Source: JAPHSX01 sp039714395
GTDB lineage: Bacteria; Pseudomonadota; Gammaproteobacteria; Thiohalomonadales; Thiohalomonadaceae
Reading direction: 5' to 3'
NCBI GenBank assembly: GCA_039714395.1
Contig: JBDLJH010000001.1
Location: 1-64,000, forward strand
Length of the DNA: 64,000 bases
Shown here: positions 22,920 to 31,713 of the stretch, one piece after another
Numbering within the stretch: position 1 is the stretch's first letter
Layout: the number at the start of each line of letters is the position of its first letter
Program-made: the position numbers and the translations under genes
The notes under the pieces: model-generated
What the model was told of the DNA's origin: nothing
Databases searched by the model: none
Seen by the model: the letters and a program-made list of their open reading frames with translations, nothing else

Positions 22920-23747
22920 ATGCCATTAGTCAAACTTAAACCGACGTCTCCAGGTCGCCGCTTTGTAGTCAGAGTGGTTAACCCCGAGCTTCACAAGGGT
23001 GCCCCGCATGCTCCTCTTCTTGAGAAGAAGAGCAAGAGCGGTGGTCGTAATAACAACGGTCGCATTACCACACGTCACATTGGTGGTGGTCACAAGCAGC
23101 ACTATCGCGTAATCGACTTTAAACGCAACAAGGACGGTATTCCAGGTGTTGTAGAGCGCCTTGAGTATGATCCGAATCGCACTGCCAATATTGCACTGGT
23201 CTTGTTCGCGGACGGTGAGCGTCGCTACATCATTGCACCGAAAGGAGTATCTGCGGGTGATTCTTTGATGAGCGGTTCAGGTGCTCCGATTAAGGCCGGT
23301 AGCTGCCTGCAGTTGCGTGATATACCAGTGGGTACCACGGTGCACTGCATAGAGCTTAAGCCTGGTAAGGGTGCGCAGATTGCTCGCAGTGCCGGTACCT
23401 CGGCTCAGCTGCTGGCTCGTGAAGGTTCACACGCCACTTTGCGTCTTCGCTCCGGCGAGGTGCGTAAGGTACTTGCTGACTGTAAGGCCACCATTGGTGA
23501 GGTCAGCAATTCTGAGCACAGCCTGCGCAAACTGGGTAAGGCCGGTGCTAGCCGCTGGCGCGGCGTTCGTCCCACCGTTCGCGGTGTGGTTATGAACCCT
23601 GTCGATCACCCGCATGGTGGTGGTGAGGGTCGTACCTCTGGCGGTCGTCATCCAGTAAGCCCTTGGGGTGTCCCGACAAAGGGATACAAGACTCGTTCGA
23701 ACAAGCGTACCGACGGCATGATTGTGCGTCGTCGCAAACAGAAGTAG
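22920..23747 (+). CDS. rplB: 50S ribosomal protein L2
   Basis: L2 is required for subunit joining and peptidyl transferase assembly. The 275-residue product (E. coli 273) contains the C-terminal block VRGVVMNPVDHPHGGGEGR with the conserved histidine (E. coli His229 region). AAAGGAGCG precedes the ATG. It is embedded in the S10 cluster between rplW and rpsS. Confidence 0.98.
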   Translation: MPLVKLKPTSPGRRFVVRVVNPELHKGAPHAPLLEKKSKSGGRNNNGRITTRHIGGGHKQHYRVIDFKRNKDGIPGVVERLEYDPNRTANIALVLFADGERRYIIAPKGVSAGDSLMSGSGAPIKAGSCLQLRDIPVGTTVHCIELKPGKGAQIARSAGTSAQLLAREGSHATLRLRSGEVRKVLADCKATIGEVSNSEHSLRKLGKAGASRWRGVRPTVRGVVMNPVDHPHGGGEGRTSGGRHPVSPWGVPTKGYKTRSNKRTDGMIVRRRKQK

Positions 23748-23761
23748 AGAGGGCGATATAG

Positions 23762-24034
23762 ATGCCACGCTCAATTAAAAAAGGCCCGTTCATTGACCAT
23801 CATCTGGCGAAGAAGGTCGCGGCTGCAGCTGAAGCCAACGACCGTCGCCCGATCAAGACCTGGTCGCGTCGTTCCATGATCATGCCAGAAATGGTTGGTC
23901 TGACCATTGCCGTACACAATGGACGTCAGCACGTTCCTGTACTGGTCTCAGAAAATATGGTTGGTCACAAGCTGGGTGAGTTTTCTCCCACTCGTACCTA
24001 CCGAGGCCACGTTGCCGATAAAAAGGCAAGGTAA
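23762..24034 (+). CDS. rpsS: 30S ribosomal protein S19
   Basis: S19 sits in the 30S head with S13, facing the A site. The 90-residue product (E. coli 92) starts MPRSIKKGPFIDHHL and ends RTYRGHVADKKAR, lacking only the last residues of the E. coli protein. It is 14 bases after rplB and 8 before rplV. Confidence 0.97.
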   Translation: MPRSIKKGPFIDHHLAKKVAAAAEANDRRPIKTWSRRSMIMPEMVGLTIAVHNGRQHVPVLVSENMVGHKLGEFSPTRTYRGHVADKKAR

Positions 24035-24042
24035 GGGGATAG

Positions 24043-24381
24043 ATGATGGAAACTGTAGCTAAATTGATGAACACCCGTATCTCTCCGCAGAAGGTTCGTC
24101 TGGTCGCTGACCAGGTACGCGGTCTGCCTATAGAACAGGCTTTGCAGATTCTTACCTTTAGCCCTAAAAAGGCGGCCGTTTTGGTGAAGAAGGTTTTGGA
24201 GTCAGCTATCGCTAATGCTGAGCATAACGATGGTGCAGACATTGACGAGTTGAAAGTCGCCAAGATCTTCGTTGACCAGGGGCCCACGCTGAAACGTATG
24301 CGTGCACGTGCCAAGGGTCGCGGAACCCGTATTCTCAAGCGTACTAGCCACATCACTGTGGCAGTTGCCGAAAAGAAATAG
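24043..24381 (+). CDS. rplV: 50S ribosomal protein L22
   Basis: L22 lines the exit tunnel; its beta-hairpin helps form the macrolide-sensitive constriction. The 112-residue product starts MMETVAKLMNTRISPQKVR; a start one codon later is equally possible. The tunnel hairpin region (KRMRARAKGRGTRILKRTSH) is intact. AAGGGGATAG precedes it. Confidence 0.96.
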   Translation: MMETVAKLMNTRISPQKVRLVADQVRGLPIEQALQILTFSPKKAAVLVKKVLESAIANAEHNDGADIDELKVAKIFVDQGPTLKRMRARAKGRGTRILKRTSHITVAVAEKK

Positions 24382-24391
24382 AGAGGCCGAA

Positions 24392-25069
24392 ATGGGACAG
24401 AAAGTTCATCCGACAGGTATTCGTCTTGGTATTACCAAAGACTGGACCTCGAAGTGGTACGCCGATTCCAAGAATTACGGCGAATTCCTTAATACCGATC
24501 TAAGGGTGCGTGACTACCTGCAAAAGAAACTTGCAGCAGCGTCAGTTAGCCGCATTCAGATCGAGCGTCCGGCGAATAATGCCCGCATCACTATTCATAG
24601 TGGTCGCCCTGGTCTGGTTATCGGCCGTAAAGGTGAGGACATTGATCGCCTGCGCAAGACTGTCTCTGAGATGATGGGTGTGCCCGTGCACATCAACATT
24701 GAAGAGATTCGCAAGCCTGAGCTTGACGCTACCCTGGTAGCTCAAAACATTGCTCAGCAGCTTGAAAAACGTATTATGTTCCGTCGCGCAATGAAGCGTG
24801 CCGTAACTAACTCTATGCGCCTTGGTGCACAGGGTGTAAAGATTAACGTCGGTGGCCGACTCAATGGTGCTGAAATTGCACGTAGTGAGTGGTATCGCGA
24901 AGGTCGTGTACCTCTACACACCTTGCGTGCTGATATCGACTATGGTGTCTGCGAGGCAAATACCACCTATGGCATTATCGGTGTCAAGGTGTGGATCTTC
25001 AAAGGCGAAGTCTTCGAACGCAATGAAGCTCCGGCAGCTGCCGTAAGCGACAAGCCAGCAGCGAAGTAA
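24392..25069 (+). CDS. rpsC: 30S ribosomal protein S3
   Basis: S3 forms part of the mRNA entry channel and helicase site. The ATG at 24392 (MGQKVHPTGIRLG) follows GAGAGGCCG and gives 225 residues (E. coli 233). A longer frame reaching into rplV is rejected. The KH domain contains GRPGLVIGRKGEDI. The C-terminal tail is alanine/proline rich. Confidence 0.97.
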   Translation: MGQKVHPTGIRLGITKDWTSKWYADSKNYGEFLNTDLRVRDYLQKKLAAASVSRIQIERPANNARITIHSGRPGLVIGRKGEDIDRLRKTVSEMMGVPVHINIEEIRKPELDATLVAQNIAQQLEKRIMFRRAMKRAVTNSMRLGAQGVKINVGGRLNGAEIARSEWYREGRVPLHTLRADIDYGVCEANTTYGIIGVKVWIFKGEVFERNEAPAAAVSDKPAAK

Positions 25070-25084
25070 TGGAGTTGATGAAAA

Positions 25085-25498
25085 ATGCTTCAGCCTAAAC
25101 GTACAAAATTCCGAAAAATGCAGAAGGGCCGCAACCGCGGTCTGGCCCAGGTCGGCAACAAGGTAAGCTTCGGCGAATACGGTCTTAAATCCGTAGAGCG
25201 TGGACGTATTACCTCTCGCCAGATCGAGGCCGCACGTCGTGCCATGACCCGTTACGTAAAGCGTGGCGGAAAGATATGGATTCGCATTTTCCCCGACAAA
25301 CCGATCACTCAGAAGCCTCTTGAGGTTCGTCAGGGTAAGGGTAAGGGTAATGTTGAGTACTGGGTTGCCCAGATTCAACCGGGTCGTATGCTCTATGAAA
25401 TGCAGGGTGTAAGCGAGGAACTTGCTCGCGAAGCCTTCCGTCTGGCCGCTGCCAAGCTGCCACTTAAGACTACATTTGTAACTCGCACGGTGCTGTGA
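25085..25498 (+). CDS. rplP: 50S ribosomal protein L16
   Basis: L16 organises A-site tRNA on the 50S subunit. The 137-residue product (E. coli 136) starts MLQPKRTKFRKMQKGRNRG and has the PDKPITQKPLEVRQGKGKG loop, which includes the arginine hydroxylated by RoxA in E. coli. Its stop shares a base with the rpmC start. Confidence 0.97.
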   Translation: MLQPKRTKFRKMQKGRNRGLAQVGNKVSFGEYGLKSVERGRITSRQIEAARRAMTRYVKRGGKIWIRIFPDKPITQKPLEVRQGKGKGNVEYWVAQIQPGRMLYEMQGVSEELAREAFRLAAAKLPLKTTFVTRTVL

Positions 25499-25689
25499 TG
25501 AAAGCTAATGAACTCAAAGGTAAGAGTGTCGAAGAGCTGAACAATGAACTGAAGGGTCTTCTTCGTGAACAGTTCAATCTTCGCATGCAAAAGGGGACTG
25601 GGCAGTTGTCTCAACCTCATCGTGTTAGTCAGGTTCGTCGCGAGATTGCTCGTGTTAAGACCATTCTGAACCAAAAGGCAGAAAAATGA
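25498..25689 (+). CDS. rpmC: 50S ribosomal protein L29
   Basis: L29 lies at the tunnel exit beside L23. The ATG at 25498 shares one base with the rplP stop (TGATG) and gives 63 residues, the E. coli length. A GTG one codon earlier is in frame but not needed. LREQFNLRMQKGTGQL is the family core. It overlaps rpsQ by 4 bases. Confidence 0.96.
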   Translation: MKANELKGKSVEELNNELKGLLREQFNLRMQKGTGQLSQPHRVSQVRREIARVKTILNQKAEK

Positions 25690-25946
25690 GCGAGCAAGAT
25701 ACTAACACTCGTACGGTTACTGGCCGCGTTATCAGTGACAAGATGGATAAGTCCATTACTGTCGTGGTAGAGCGCAAAGTGGCTCACCCTATTTACGGTA
25801 AGTATGTAAAGCGTTCCACCAAGCTGCACGCACATGACGAGCAGAACGAGTGTAACGAGGGTGATACGGTCTCCATTGAGGAGTGCAGGCCGATTTCTAA
25901 GTCCAAATCCTGGCGTCTCGTCAAGGTATTGGAAAAGGCCAGCTAA
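25686..25946 (+). CDS. rpsQ: 30S ribosomal protein S17
   Basis: S17 is an OB-fold protein in early 30S body assembly. The 86-residue product contains TGRVISDKMDKSITVVVERK and ends RLVKVLEKAS. It overlaps rpmC by ATGA. It is the last gene of the S10 set before the rplN promoter region. Confidence 0.97.
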   Translation: MSEQDTNTRTVTGRVISDKMDKSITVVVERKVAHPIYGKYVKRSTKLHAHDEQNECNEGDTVSIEECRPISKSKSWRLVKVLEKAS

Positions 25947-25995
25947 TTAGCTGATTTATCTCGCTGGAGACAGCGTTAAGCTCAGGACAAAAGAC

Positions 25996-26024
25996 TTGGG
26001 CTTTACGTCGTTTAGTGCTATTAT
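25996..26024 (+). promoter_or_regulatory. Promoter of the spc operon (before rplN)
   Basis: TTGGGC (25996-26001) and TATTAT (26019-26024) are separated by 17 bases in the 135-base rpsQ-rplN gap. E. coli has its spc promoter in the same place, which supports the call. The downstream discriminator CTCGCGCCC is G/C rich. Confidence 0.68.
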
Positions 26025-26081
26025 CTCGCGCCCTTGTAGATGGCGCTGTAGCCAGCAAATTGATTGTGCGGAGAGTTTTCC

Positions 26082-26450
26082 ATGATTCAGATGCAGACAC
26101 GACTGGATGTGGCTGATAACAGCGGAGCCCGCGTTGTCCAGTGCATCAAGGTGCTAGGCGGTTCACATCGTCGTTACGCCGGTATTGGTGACATTATTAA
26201 GGTCAGCGTGAAAGAAGCAATACCACGCGGCAAAGTAAAAAAGGGTGATGTCTACAACGCTGTTGTAGTGCGTACCCGTAAGGGTGTTCGTCGTTCTGAC
26301 GGCTCACTTATCCGTTTCGACGGTAATGCCGCTGTAATACTTAACACTAAGCTGGAGCCGGTCGGTACGCGTATCTTTGGTCCTGTGACCCGTGAGCTGC
26401 GTGGTGATCGTTTCATGAAGATCATATCTCTGGCACCTGAAGTGCTGTAA
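26082..26450 (+). CDS. rplN: 50S ribosomal protein L14
   Basis: L14 forms intersubunit bridges and is the binding site for silencing factor RsfS. The start is ATG at 26082 (MIQMQTRLDVADNSGAR), preceded by GGAGAG, giving 122 residues (E. coli 123). An upstream in-frame start would add six unsupported residues. It is the first gene after the spc promoter. Confidence 0.97.
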   Translation: MIQMQTRLDVADNSGARVVQCIKVLGGSHRRYAGIGDIIKVSVKEAIPRGKVKKGDVYNAVVVRTRKGVRRSDGSLIRFDGNAAVILNTKLEPVGTRIFGPVTRELRGDRFMKIISLAPEVL

Positions 26451-26468
26451 GGCTAAGAGAGACTTAAG

Positions 26469-26789
26469 ATGCGTAAGTTAAAGAAAGGTGACGAGGTAAT
26501 CGTCCTTACCGGTAAAGATAAAGGTAAGCGTGGCACTATCAATCAGGTGATCGTTGAAAAAGATCGCGTATTGGTTGGTGGTGTCAACATGGTAAAGAAG
26601 CACCAGAAGCCGAATCCGGCTGCTGGCGCTCCCGGTGGGATTGTGGAAAAGGAGATGCCGTTGCATATATCTAACGTCGCTTTCTTTAACGCAGCAACCG
26701 GTAAAGCAGACCGTGTAGGTATTAAGACTCTTGAAGATGGCCGCAAGGTACGTTTCCTCAAGTCCAATAACGAAACAATTGACGCTTAA
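26469..26789 (+). CDS. rplX: 50S ribosomal protein L24
   Basis: L24 is an assembly initiator of the 50S subunit. The 106-residue product has a KOW motif (KKGDEVIVLTGKDKGKRGTI) and the conserved HQKPNPAAGAPGGI segment. It is 18 bases after rplN and 14 before rplE. Confidence 0.97.
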   Translation: MRKLKKGDEVIVLTGKDKGKRGTINQVIVEKDRVLVGGVNMVKKHQKPNPAAGAPGGIVEKEMPLHISNVAFFNAATGKADRVGIKTLEDGRKVRFLKSNNETIDA

Positions 26790-26803
26790 GCCGGGTTAAG
26801 AAA

Positions 26804-27361
26804 ATGGCAAGATTGCAAGAATTCTATCGGGATACACTGGTCGGTCAGCTTAAAGAAGAGCTGGGCTTTTCCAATGTTATGGAAGTGCCTCGTATCACTA
26901 AAATCACCCTGAATATGGGTGTTGGTGAGGCCACGGCTGATAAAAAGGTTCTCGAGCACGCGACCGCCGACATGGTGAAGATCGCCGGGCAGAAGCCGAT
27001 TATTACTAAGGCTCGTAAATCTGTTGCCGGTTTCAAGGTTCGTGAAGAGTGGCCGATCGGTTGCAAGGTTACCCTGCGTAGTGAGCGGATGTATGAATTC
27101 CTGGATCGCCTGATTAGTATCGCGATCCCCCGTATTCGTGACTTCCGCGGTCTTAACGCCAAGTCATTTGACGGGCGAGGAAACTACAGCATGGGTGTCA
27201 GGGAGCAAATCATCTTCCCTGAGATCGACTACGACAAGATCGACAAGCTGCGTGGAATGGATATCACCATTACCACTACCGCAAAGACTGACGATGAAGC
27301 TCGTGCGCTGCTTAAGGCGTTCAACTTCCCGCTTAAGGTAAAAGCAAAGGCTGAGGATTAA
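26804..27361 (+). CDS. rplE: 50S ribosomal protein L5
   Basis: L5 binds 5S rRNA in the central protuberance. The 185-residue product (E. coli 179) has MEVPRITKITLNMGVGEA and the REQIIFPEIDYDKI segment, plus a short charged C-terminal extension (KAKAED). AAGAAA upstream is a weak ribosome site, consistent with coupling to rplX. Confidence 0.97.
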   Translation: MARLQEFYRDTLVGQLKEELGFSNVMEVPRITKITLNMGVGEATADKKVLEHATADMVKIAGQKPIITKARKSVAGFKVREEWPIGCKVTLRSERMYEFLDRLISIAIPRIRDFRGLNAKSFDGRGNYSMGVREQIIFPEIDYDKIDKLRGMDITITTTAKTDDEARALLKAFNFPLKVKAKAED

Positions 27362-27363
27362 GC

Positions 27364-27669
27364 ATGGCTAAGGTATCGATGGTTGAGCGCGAGAAGAAAC
27401 GCGCCAAGCTGGTCAAAAAGTACGCCGCTAAGCGTGCCGAGATCAAAGCACAGATGAAGAACCCTGACCTGGGTATGGATGAGCTTGAGGCTCTGGTGGT
27501 TAAGTTGCAGAAACTGCCTCGTGATTCCAGTCCAGTGCGTAAGCGTAATCGCTGCGAAATTACTGGTCGCCCACACGGTTATTACAGAAAATTCGGCCTT
27601 GGCCGTAACAAGCTGCGCGAAGCTGCAATGCGTGGTGACGTTCCCGGCCTGCGTAAAGCAAGCTGGTAA
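27364..27669 (+). CDS. rpsN: 30S ribosomal protein S14 (zinc-free long form)
   Basis: S14 sits in the 30S head near S10. The 101-residue product is the long C-minus form: it carries a single cysteine (RNRCEITGR) and no CxxC pairs. It starts 2 bases after the rplE stop. The contrast with the zinc-type S4 and L36 in this window is noteworthy. Confidence 0.97.
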   Translation: MAKVSMVEREKKRAKLVKKYAAKRAEIKAQMKNPDLGMDELEALVVKLQKLPRDSSPVRKRNRCEITGRPHGYYRKFGLGRNKLREAAMRGDVPGLRKASW

Positions 27670-27714
27670 ACCAGCTGATTATCAGCTGATTCAATAGTTT
27701 AGGAGCATAATCGC

Positions 27715-28110
27715 ATGAGCATGACTGATCCTATTGCAGATATGTTAACCCGTGTGCGTAACGGGTTATCTGCAAGTAAGACTGAGGTTTCAATGCCTCT
27801 GTCAAAGGTGAAAGCTTCATTAGCCCAGGTTCTTAAGGACGAAGGCTATATTGGAGATTTCACCTCTGGGGATATCGATGGCAAACCTGCGCTAACCATT
27901 ACCCTTAAGTACTATCAGGGCCAGCCTGTGATTGAGACAATCCAACGTATCAGTCGCCCTGGTCTGCGTGTATATAAAGGTAAGGATGAGCTGCCAAAGG
28001 TTCTAAATGGCCTCGGTGTTTCAATTATTTCCACCTCTGCTGGATTGATGACAGACCGTGCTGCACGCAAGGCTGGACTCGGCGGCGAAGTGCTTTGCGC
28101 TGTATCTTAA
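27715..28110 (+). CDS. rpsH: 30S ribosomal protein S8
   Basis: S8 binds the central domain of 16S rRNA and in E. coli represses the spc operon. The 131-residue product starts MSMTDPIADMLTRVRNG and ends with GLGGEVLCAVS, the C-terminal family motif. TAGGAGCATAATCGC precedes the ATG. Confidence 0.97.
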   Translation: MSMTDPIADMLTRVRNGLSASKTEVSMPLSKVKASLAQVLKDEGYIGDFTSGDIDGKPALTITLKYYQGQPVIETIQRISRPGLRVYKGKDELPKVLNGLGVSIISTSAGLMTDRAARKAGLGGEVLCAVS

Positions 28111-28122
28111 GGGTGGTGTGGA

Positions 28123-28653
28123 ATGTCTAGAGTACTAAAAGAGATCGCCGTACCTTCTGGTGTTACCGTCAGCGTGAGTGGGCAGAATATTGATGTTAAG
28201 GGTTCCAAGGGTACCCTTAGTCATGTTGTTCATGATGTTGTAGAGATCAAACAGGACGGTGACAACGTCGCTTTCCTTCCTCGCCAAGCTGGTAAGTCTG
28301 CTTTGGCGCTGACCGGTACTACCCGCGCGGTTGTTAACAACCTTATCGTTGGTGTTACAGAAGGTTTTGAGAAAAAGCTGACGCTTATTGGTGTTGGATA
28401 TCGTGCACAGGCCCAAGGCAGTGTGCTGAATTTGACCCTCGGTTTTTCTCACCCTGTAAATCATCAAATGCCTGAGGGCATTACGGTTGAGACTCCGAGT
28501 CAGACCGAAGTGCTGATTAAGGGTATCGATAAACAGAAAGTTGGACAGGTAGCCGCAGAAATTCGCGCTTACCGTCCGCCGGAACCTTACAAAGGCAAGG
28601 GTGTGCGTTACGCAGATGAGCACGTTGCCCGTAAGGAAGCGAAGAAGAAATAA
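28123..28653 (+). CDS. rplF: 50S ribosomal protein L6
   Basis: L6 lies near the sarcin-ricin loop at the factor-binding site. The 176-residue product (E. coli 177) contains GVGYRAQAQG and ends with PPEPYKGKGVRYADEHV ahead of a lysine-rich tail. It lies between rpsH and rplR. Confidence 0.97.
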   Translation: MSRVLKEIAVPSGVTVSVSGQNIDVKGSKGTLSHVVHDVVEIKQDGDNVAFLPRQAGKSALALTGTTRAVVNNLIVGVTEGFEKKLTLIGVGYRAQAQGSVLNLTLGFSHPVNHQMPEGITVETPSQTEVLIKGIDKQKVGQVAAEIRAYRPPEPYKGKGVRYADEHVARKEAKKK

Positions 28654-28663
28654 GGTTATGACG

Positions 28664-29020
28664 ATGAAATCGAAAAAGTTAACTCGTTTGCGCCGTGCTA
28701 CGCGTGGTCGTGCAAAGATTCGTTCACTGGGAGTCTATCGCCTGTGTGTCAATCGCACCCCGCGTCATATCTATGCTCAGCTGATCGCGCCTACCGGTTC
28801 GGAAGTTCTTGCCAGTGCCTCTACCGTTGAGGCTGATGTTAAGTCTGGCGTTAAGTACACCGGTAATGCCGATGCGGCAGCCGCAGTGGGCAAAATGATT
28901 GCAGAGAAGGCGAAGGCAGCTGGTATCACTAAGGTTGCATTTGACCGTTCTGGTTTTAAATACCATGGTCGCGTGAAGGCTCTTGCAGATGCCGCACGTG
29001 AAAATGGTCTGGAATTCTAA
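28664..29020 (+). CDS. rplR: 50S ribosomal protein L18
   Basis: L18 binds 5S rRNA with L5. Of two nearby ATGs, 28664 (MKSKKLTRLRRATRG) lies 8 bases after TAAGG and gives 118 residues (E. coli 117); 28658 is too close. RTPRHIYAQLIAP and FKYHGRVKALADAARE are diagnostic. Confidence 0.96.
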   Translation: MKSKKLTRLRRATRGRAKIRSLGVYRLCVNRTPRHIYAQLIAPTGSEVLASASTVEADVKSGVKYTGNADAAAAVGKMIAEKAKAAGITKVAFDRSGFKYHGRVKALADAARENGLEF

Positions 29021-29031
29021 GGGTTTACGTT

Positions 29032-29541
29032 ATGGCTGGATTTGATAATTCGCAGAGTAGTGACGGCTTGACTGAAAAGCTTGTCGGCGTGAACCGCGTT
29101 GCCAAGACTGTTAAAGGTGGTCGCATCTTCTCTTTCTCCGCCCTGGCCGTTGTTGGCGATGGTGAAGGTAATGTTGGTTTTGGTACCGGCAAGGCCCGCG
29201 AGGTTCCTGCAGCTATCCAAAAGGCAATGGAAGAGGCCCGTCGCAATATGCGTAAGGTCCACATTACCAGTGGAGGCTCACTGCAATATGCAGTAACGGC
29301 TCGTCACGGTGCTGCCAAAGTGTACATGCAGCCTGCTTCAGAAGGTACGGGTGTAATCGCCGGTGGCGCAATGCGTGCCGTGCTTGAGGCGGCTGGAATA
29401 CACAACGTACTGTCCAAATGTATCGGTAGCAATAACCCGATTAACGTCGTTCGCGCCACACTGAATGGCCTGACCTCTCTCTCTTCTCCTGAGGAAGTGG
29501 CAGCCAAGCGTGGTTTGAGCGTAAAAGAAATTCTGGAATAA
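29032..29541 (+). CDS. rpsE: 30S ribosomal protein S5
   Basis: S5 acts at the mRNA entry channel and in decoding accuracy. The 169-residue product (E. coli 167) has the N-terminal loop VNRVAKTVKGGRIFSFSALA, the site of spectinomycin-resistance changes, followed by VVGDGEGNVGFG. AAGGGTTTACGTT precedes the ATG. Confidence 0.97.
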   Translation: MAGFDNSQSSDGLTEKLVGVNRVAKTVKGGRIFSFSALAVVGDGEGNVGFGTGKAREVPAAIQKAMEEARRNMRKVHITSGGSLQYAVTARHGAAKVYMQPASEGTGVIAGGAMRAVLEAAGIHNVLSKCIGSNNPINVVRATLNGLTSLSSPEEVAAKRGLSVKEILE

Positions 29542-29544
29542 GCC

Positions 29545-29733
29545 ATGGCTGACAAGAAAATGATCAAGGTTAAGCTGGTGCGCAGCGTCCACGGACGTCT
29601 TGCTTCGCACAAGGCCTGTGTTTCAGGTCTTGGTCTGCGTCGCATGCATCAGACCGTTGAGGTAGAAGACACCCCATGCACACGTGGCATGATAAACAAG
29701 GTGTATTACATGGTTAAGGTTGTGGAGGACTGA
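29545..29733 (+). CDS. rpmD: 50S ribosomal protein L30
   Basis: L30 is a small 50S protein of the short bacterial form. The 62-residue product has KVKLVRSVHGRLASHKACV and GLRRMHQTVEVEDTP, close to E. coli (59). It is 3 bases after rpsE and 1 base before rplO. Confidence 0.96.
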   Translation: MADKKMIKVKLVRSVHGRLASHKACVSGLGLRRMHQTVEVEDTPCTRGMINKVYYMVKVVED

Positions 29734-29734
29734 T

Positions 29735-30169
29735 ATGCATCTCAATACTCTAAAACCTGCTGCTGGTGCGAAGAAGAACGCTAAGCGTGTAGGTCGTGGT
29801 ATCGGTTCCGGCACAGGCAAGACCTGTGGTCGTGGACACAAAGGTCAGAAGTCCCGTTCTGGTGGTTTCCACAAGGTGGGCTTTGAGGGTGGTCAAATGC
29901 CACTTCAGCGTCGTCTTCCCAAGGTGGGCTTTAGTTCACGTGTTGGGCGTACTACCGACGAGATTCGTCTGCATGAGCTGGCTAAAGTTGAGGGTGATGT
30001 AGTTGATCTCGTTGCACTCAAAGCCGCTAACCTGATTCGCCAGGACATTAAGCGCGTTAAGGTTATTGACTCAGGCAAGATTGAAGTGGCTGTTACCGTT
30101 CGTGGTCTCGGTGTGACCGCAGGTGCCAAGAGTGCCATCGAGGCCGCTGGCGGCAAGATCGAGGCCTGA
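29735..30169 (+). CDS. rplO: 50S ribosomal protein L15
   Basis: L15 is a late 50S assembly protein. The start is ATG at 29735 (MHLNTLKPAAGAKK), preceded by GGAGGAC, giving 144 residues as in E. coli. A start inside rpmD is rejected. The glycine/arginine-rich N-terminus (GRGIGSGTGKTCGRGHKG) is intact. Confidence 0.97.
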   Translation: MHLNTLKPAAGAKKNAKRVGRGIGSGTGKTCGRGHKGQKSRSGGFHKVGFEGGQMPLQRRLPKVGFSSRVGRTTDEIRLHELAKVEGDVVDLVALKAANLIRQDIKRVKVIDSGKIEVAVTVRGLGVTAGAKSAIEAAGGKIEA

Positions 30170-30170
30170 T

Positions 30171-31511
30171 ATGGGTGCATCTGCTTCAGATATGGCCCGC
30201 TCAATGGCGGGTGGCGGTAAGTTGACCGAACTGAAGCAGAGGCTGTTGTTTCTGCTCGGTGCCTTTCTTGTGTTCCGTATTGGGGCACATATACCGGTGC
30301 CTGGTATCGATCCGGTAGCCCTGGCTAAACTGTTTGACTCACAACGCGGCACCATTATAGACATGTTTAACATGTTCTCCGGTGGTGCACTTGAGCGCTT
30401 CTCGGTATTTGCTCTGGGTATCATGCCTTACATCTCGGCATCGATTATTGTTCAGCTATTGACCAAGGTGTCGCCGAAGCTTGAGCAGCTGAATAAAGAA
30501 GGTGCTGCTGGTAAGCGTAAGATCACCCAATATACTCGTTTTGGTACGCTGACTCTTGCAACATTCCAGGCCTTTGGTGTTGGGGTGATGCTGTTGCAGC
30601 AATCAGGTGGCGTGGTGATTATGCAGGAAAACCTGTTCATCTTTACCACCGTTGTTACCCTGGTTACAGGAACCATGTTCCTGATGTGGTTGGGGGAGCA
30701 GGTGACCGAGAAAGGTATCGGAAACGGTATTTCGATGATCATCTTCGCTGGAATTGTTGCCGGTTTACCTTCAGCAATTGGCGGTACCTTGGATTTGGCC
30801 TCTAGTGGTCAGTTAAATGGTGCACTGGTTGTTGTTCTGTTTATGTTTGCAGTATTGGTGACGGCAGCGGTGGTTTTTGTTGAGCGTGGGCAGCGTCGTA
30901 TCACGGTTAATTATGCCAAGCGCCAACAAGGGCGCAAGATGTTTGCGGCACAGGCTAGCCATTTACCACTTAAGGTGAATATGGCAGGTGTTATTCCGCC
31001 GATCTTTGCCTCCAGTATTATCCTCTTTCCGGCGACACTTGCCGGTTGGTTTGGAAGTAGCGATGGTATGGGCTGGCTGCAGGATATTTCAGCCAGTCTG
31101 TCACCAGGACAGCCGCTATATGTGCTGATGTACGCAGTGGCGATTATTTTCTTCTGTTTCTTTTATACGGCATTGATGTTCAATCCGAGAGAGACGGCAG
31201 ATAACCTGAAAAAGTCAGGTGCGTTTGTCCCGGGTATACGTCCTGGTGAGCATACCGCTAAATACATAGATAAGATTTTGGGTCGTTTGACCCTGGCCGG
31301 TGCCATCTATATTACGGGCATCTGCCTGATACCGGAGTTCCTGATTCTATATTGGAATGTGCCGTTTTACTTCGGTGGAACTTCGTTGCTGATTATTGTA
31401 GTTGTGGTCATGGACTTCATGTCACAGGTACAGGCCCATCTGATGTCACATCAGTATGACAGCCTGATGAAAAAGGCCAATTTGAAAGGTTATGGTCGCC
31501 AGGGCTTATAG
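30171..31511 (+). CDS. secY: Protein translocase subunit SecY
   Basis: SecY is the channel protein of the SecYEG translocon. The start is ATG at 30171 (MGASASDMARSMAGG), one base after rplO, giving 446 residues (E. coli 443). Ten membrane segments are evident. MFNMFSGGALERFSVFALGI, VERGQRRITVNYAKRQ and NPRETADNLKKSG (cytoplasmic loops that bind SecA/ribosome) are conserved. A longer frame overlapping rplO is rejected. This is the normal spc-operon position. Confidence 0.97.
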   Translation: MGASASDMARSMAGGGKLTELKQRLLFLLGAFLVFRIGAHIPVPGIDPVALAKLFDSQRGTIIDMFNMFSGGALERFSVFALGIMPYISASIIVQLLTKVSPKLEQLNKEGAAGKRKITQYTRFGTLTLATFQAFGVGVMLLQQSGGVVIMQENLFIFTTVVTLVTGTMFLMWLGEQVTEKGIGNGISMIIFAGIVAGLPSAIGGTLDLASSGQLNGALVVVLFMFAVLVTAAVVFVERGQRRITVNYAKRQQGRKMFAAQASHLPLKVNMAGVIPPIFASSIILFPATLAGWFGSSDGMGWLQDISASLSPGQPLYVLMYAVAIIFFCFFYTALMFNPRETADNLKKSGAFVPGIRPGEHTAKYIDKILGRLTLAGAIYITGICLIPEFLILYWNVPFYFGGTSLLIIVVVVMDFMSQVQAHLMSHQYDSLMKKANLKGYGRQGL

Positions 31512-31552
31512 TCGCAGCGGTCATAATAGAGATTTTTTCGGAGAGTAAGACA

Positions 31553-31669
31553 ATGAAAGTTCGTGCCTCAGTAAAGAAAATGTGCAGAAACTGCAAAATC
31601 ATTCGCCGCAACGGTAGTGTGCGTGTGATCTGTTCTTCTGACGCCCGCCACAAGCAGCGTCAGGGTTAA
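31553..31669 (+). CDS. rpmJ: 50S ribosomal protein L36 (zinc-binding form)
   Basis: A 38-codon frame starts at ATG 31553 after TCGGAGAG and ends with TAA at 31667-31669. It begins MKVRASVKKMCRNCK and ends ARHKQRQG. Cys11, Cys14, Cys27 and His33 are the zinc ligands of the C-plus form. It matches E. coli RpmJ in length and in place (after secY, end of the spc operon). Confidence 0.97.
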   Translation: MKVRASVKKMCRNCKIIRRNGSVRVICSSDARHKQRQG

Positions 31670-31713
31670 TATTCTGGTGTCCTGACTCCGGCTCTTGAGC
31701 TGAAAATCAGGAC

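Noticed and set aside
30123..30170. A longer secY start inside rplO.
   Set aside because: It overlaps the rplO end in another frame, and the ATG at 30171 matches the normal length.
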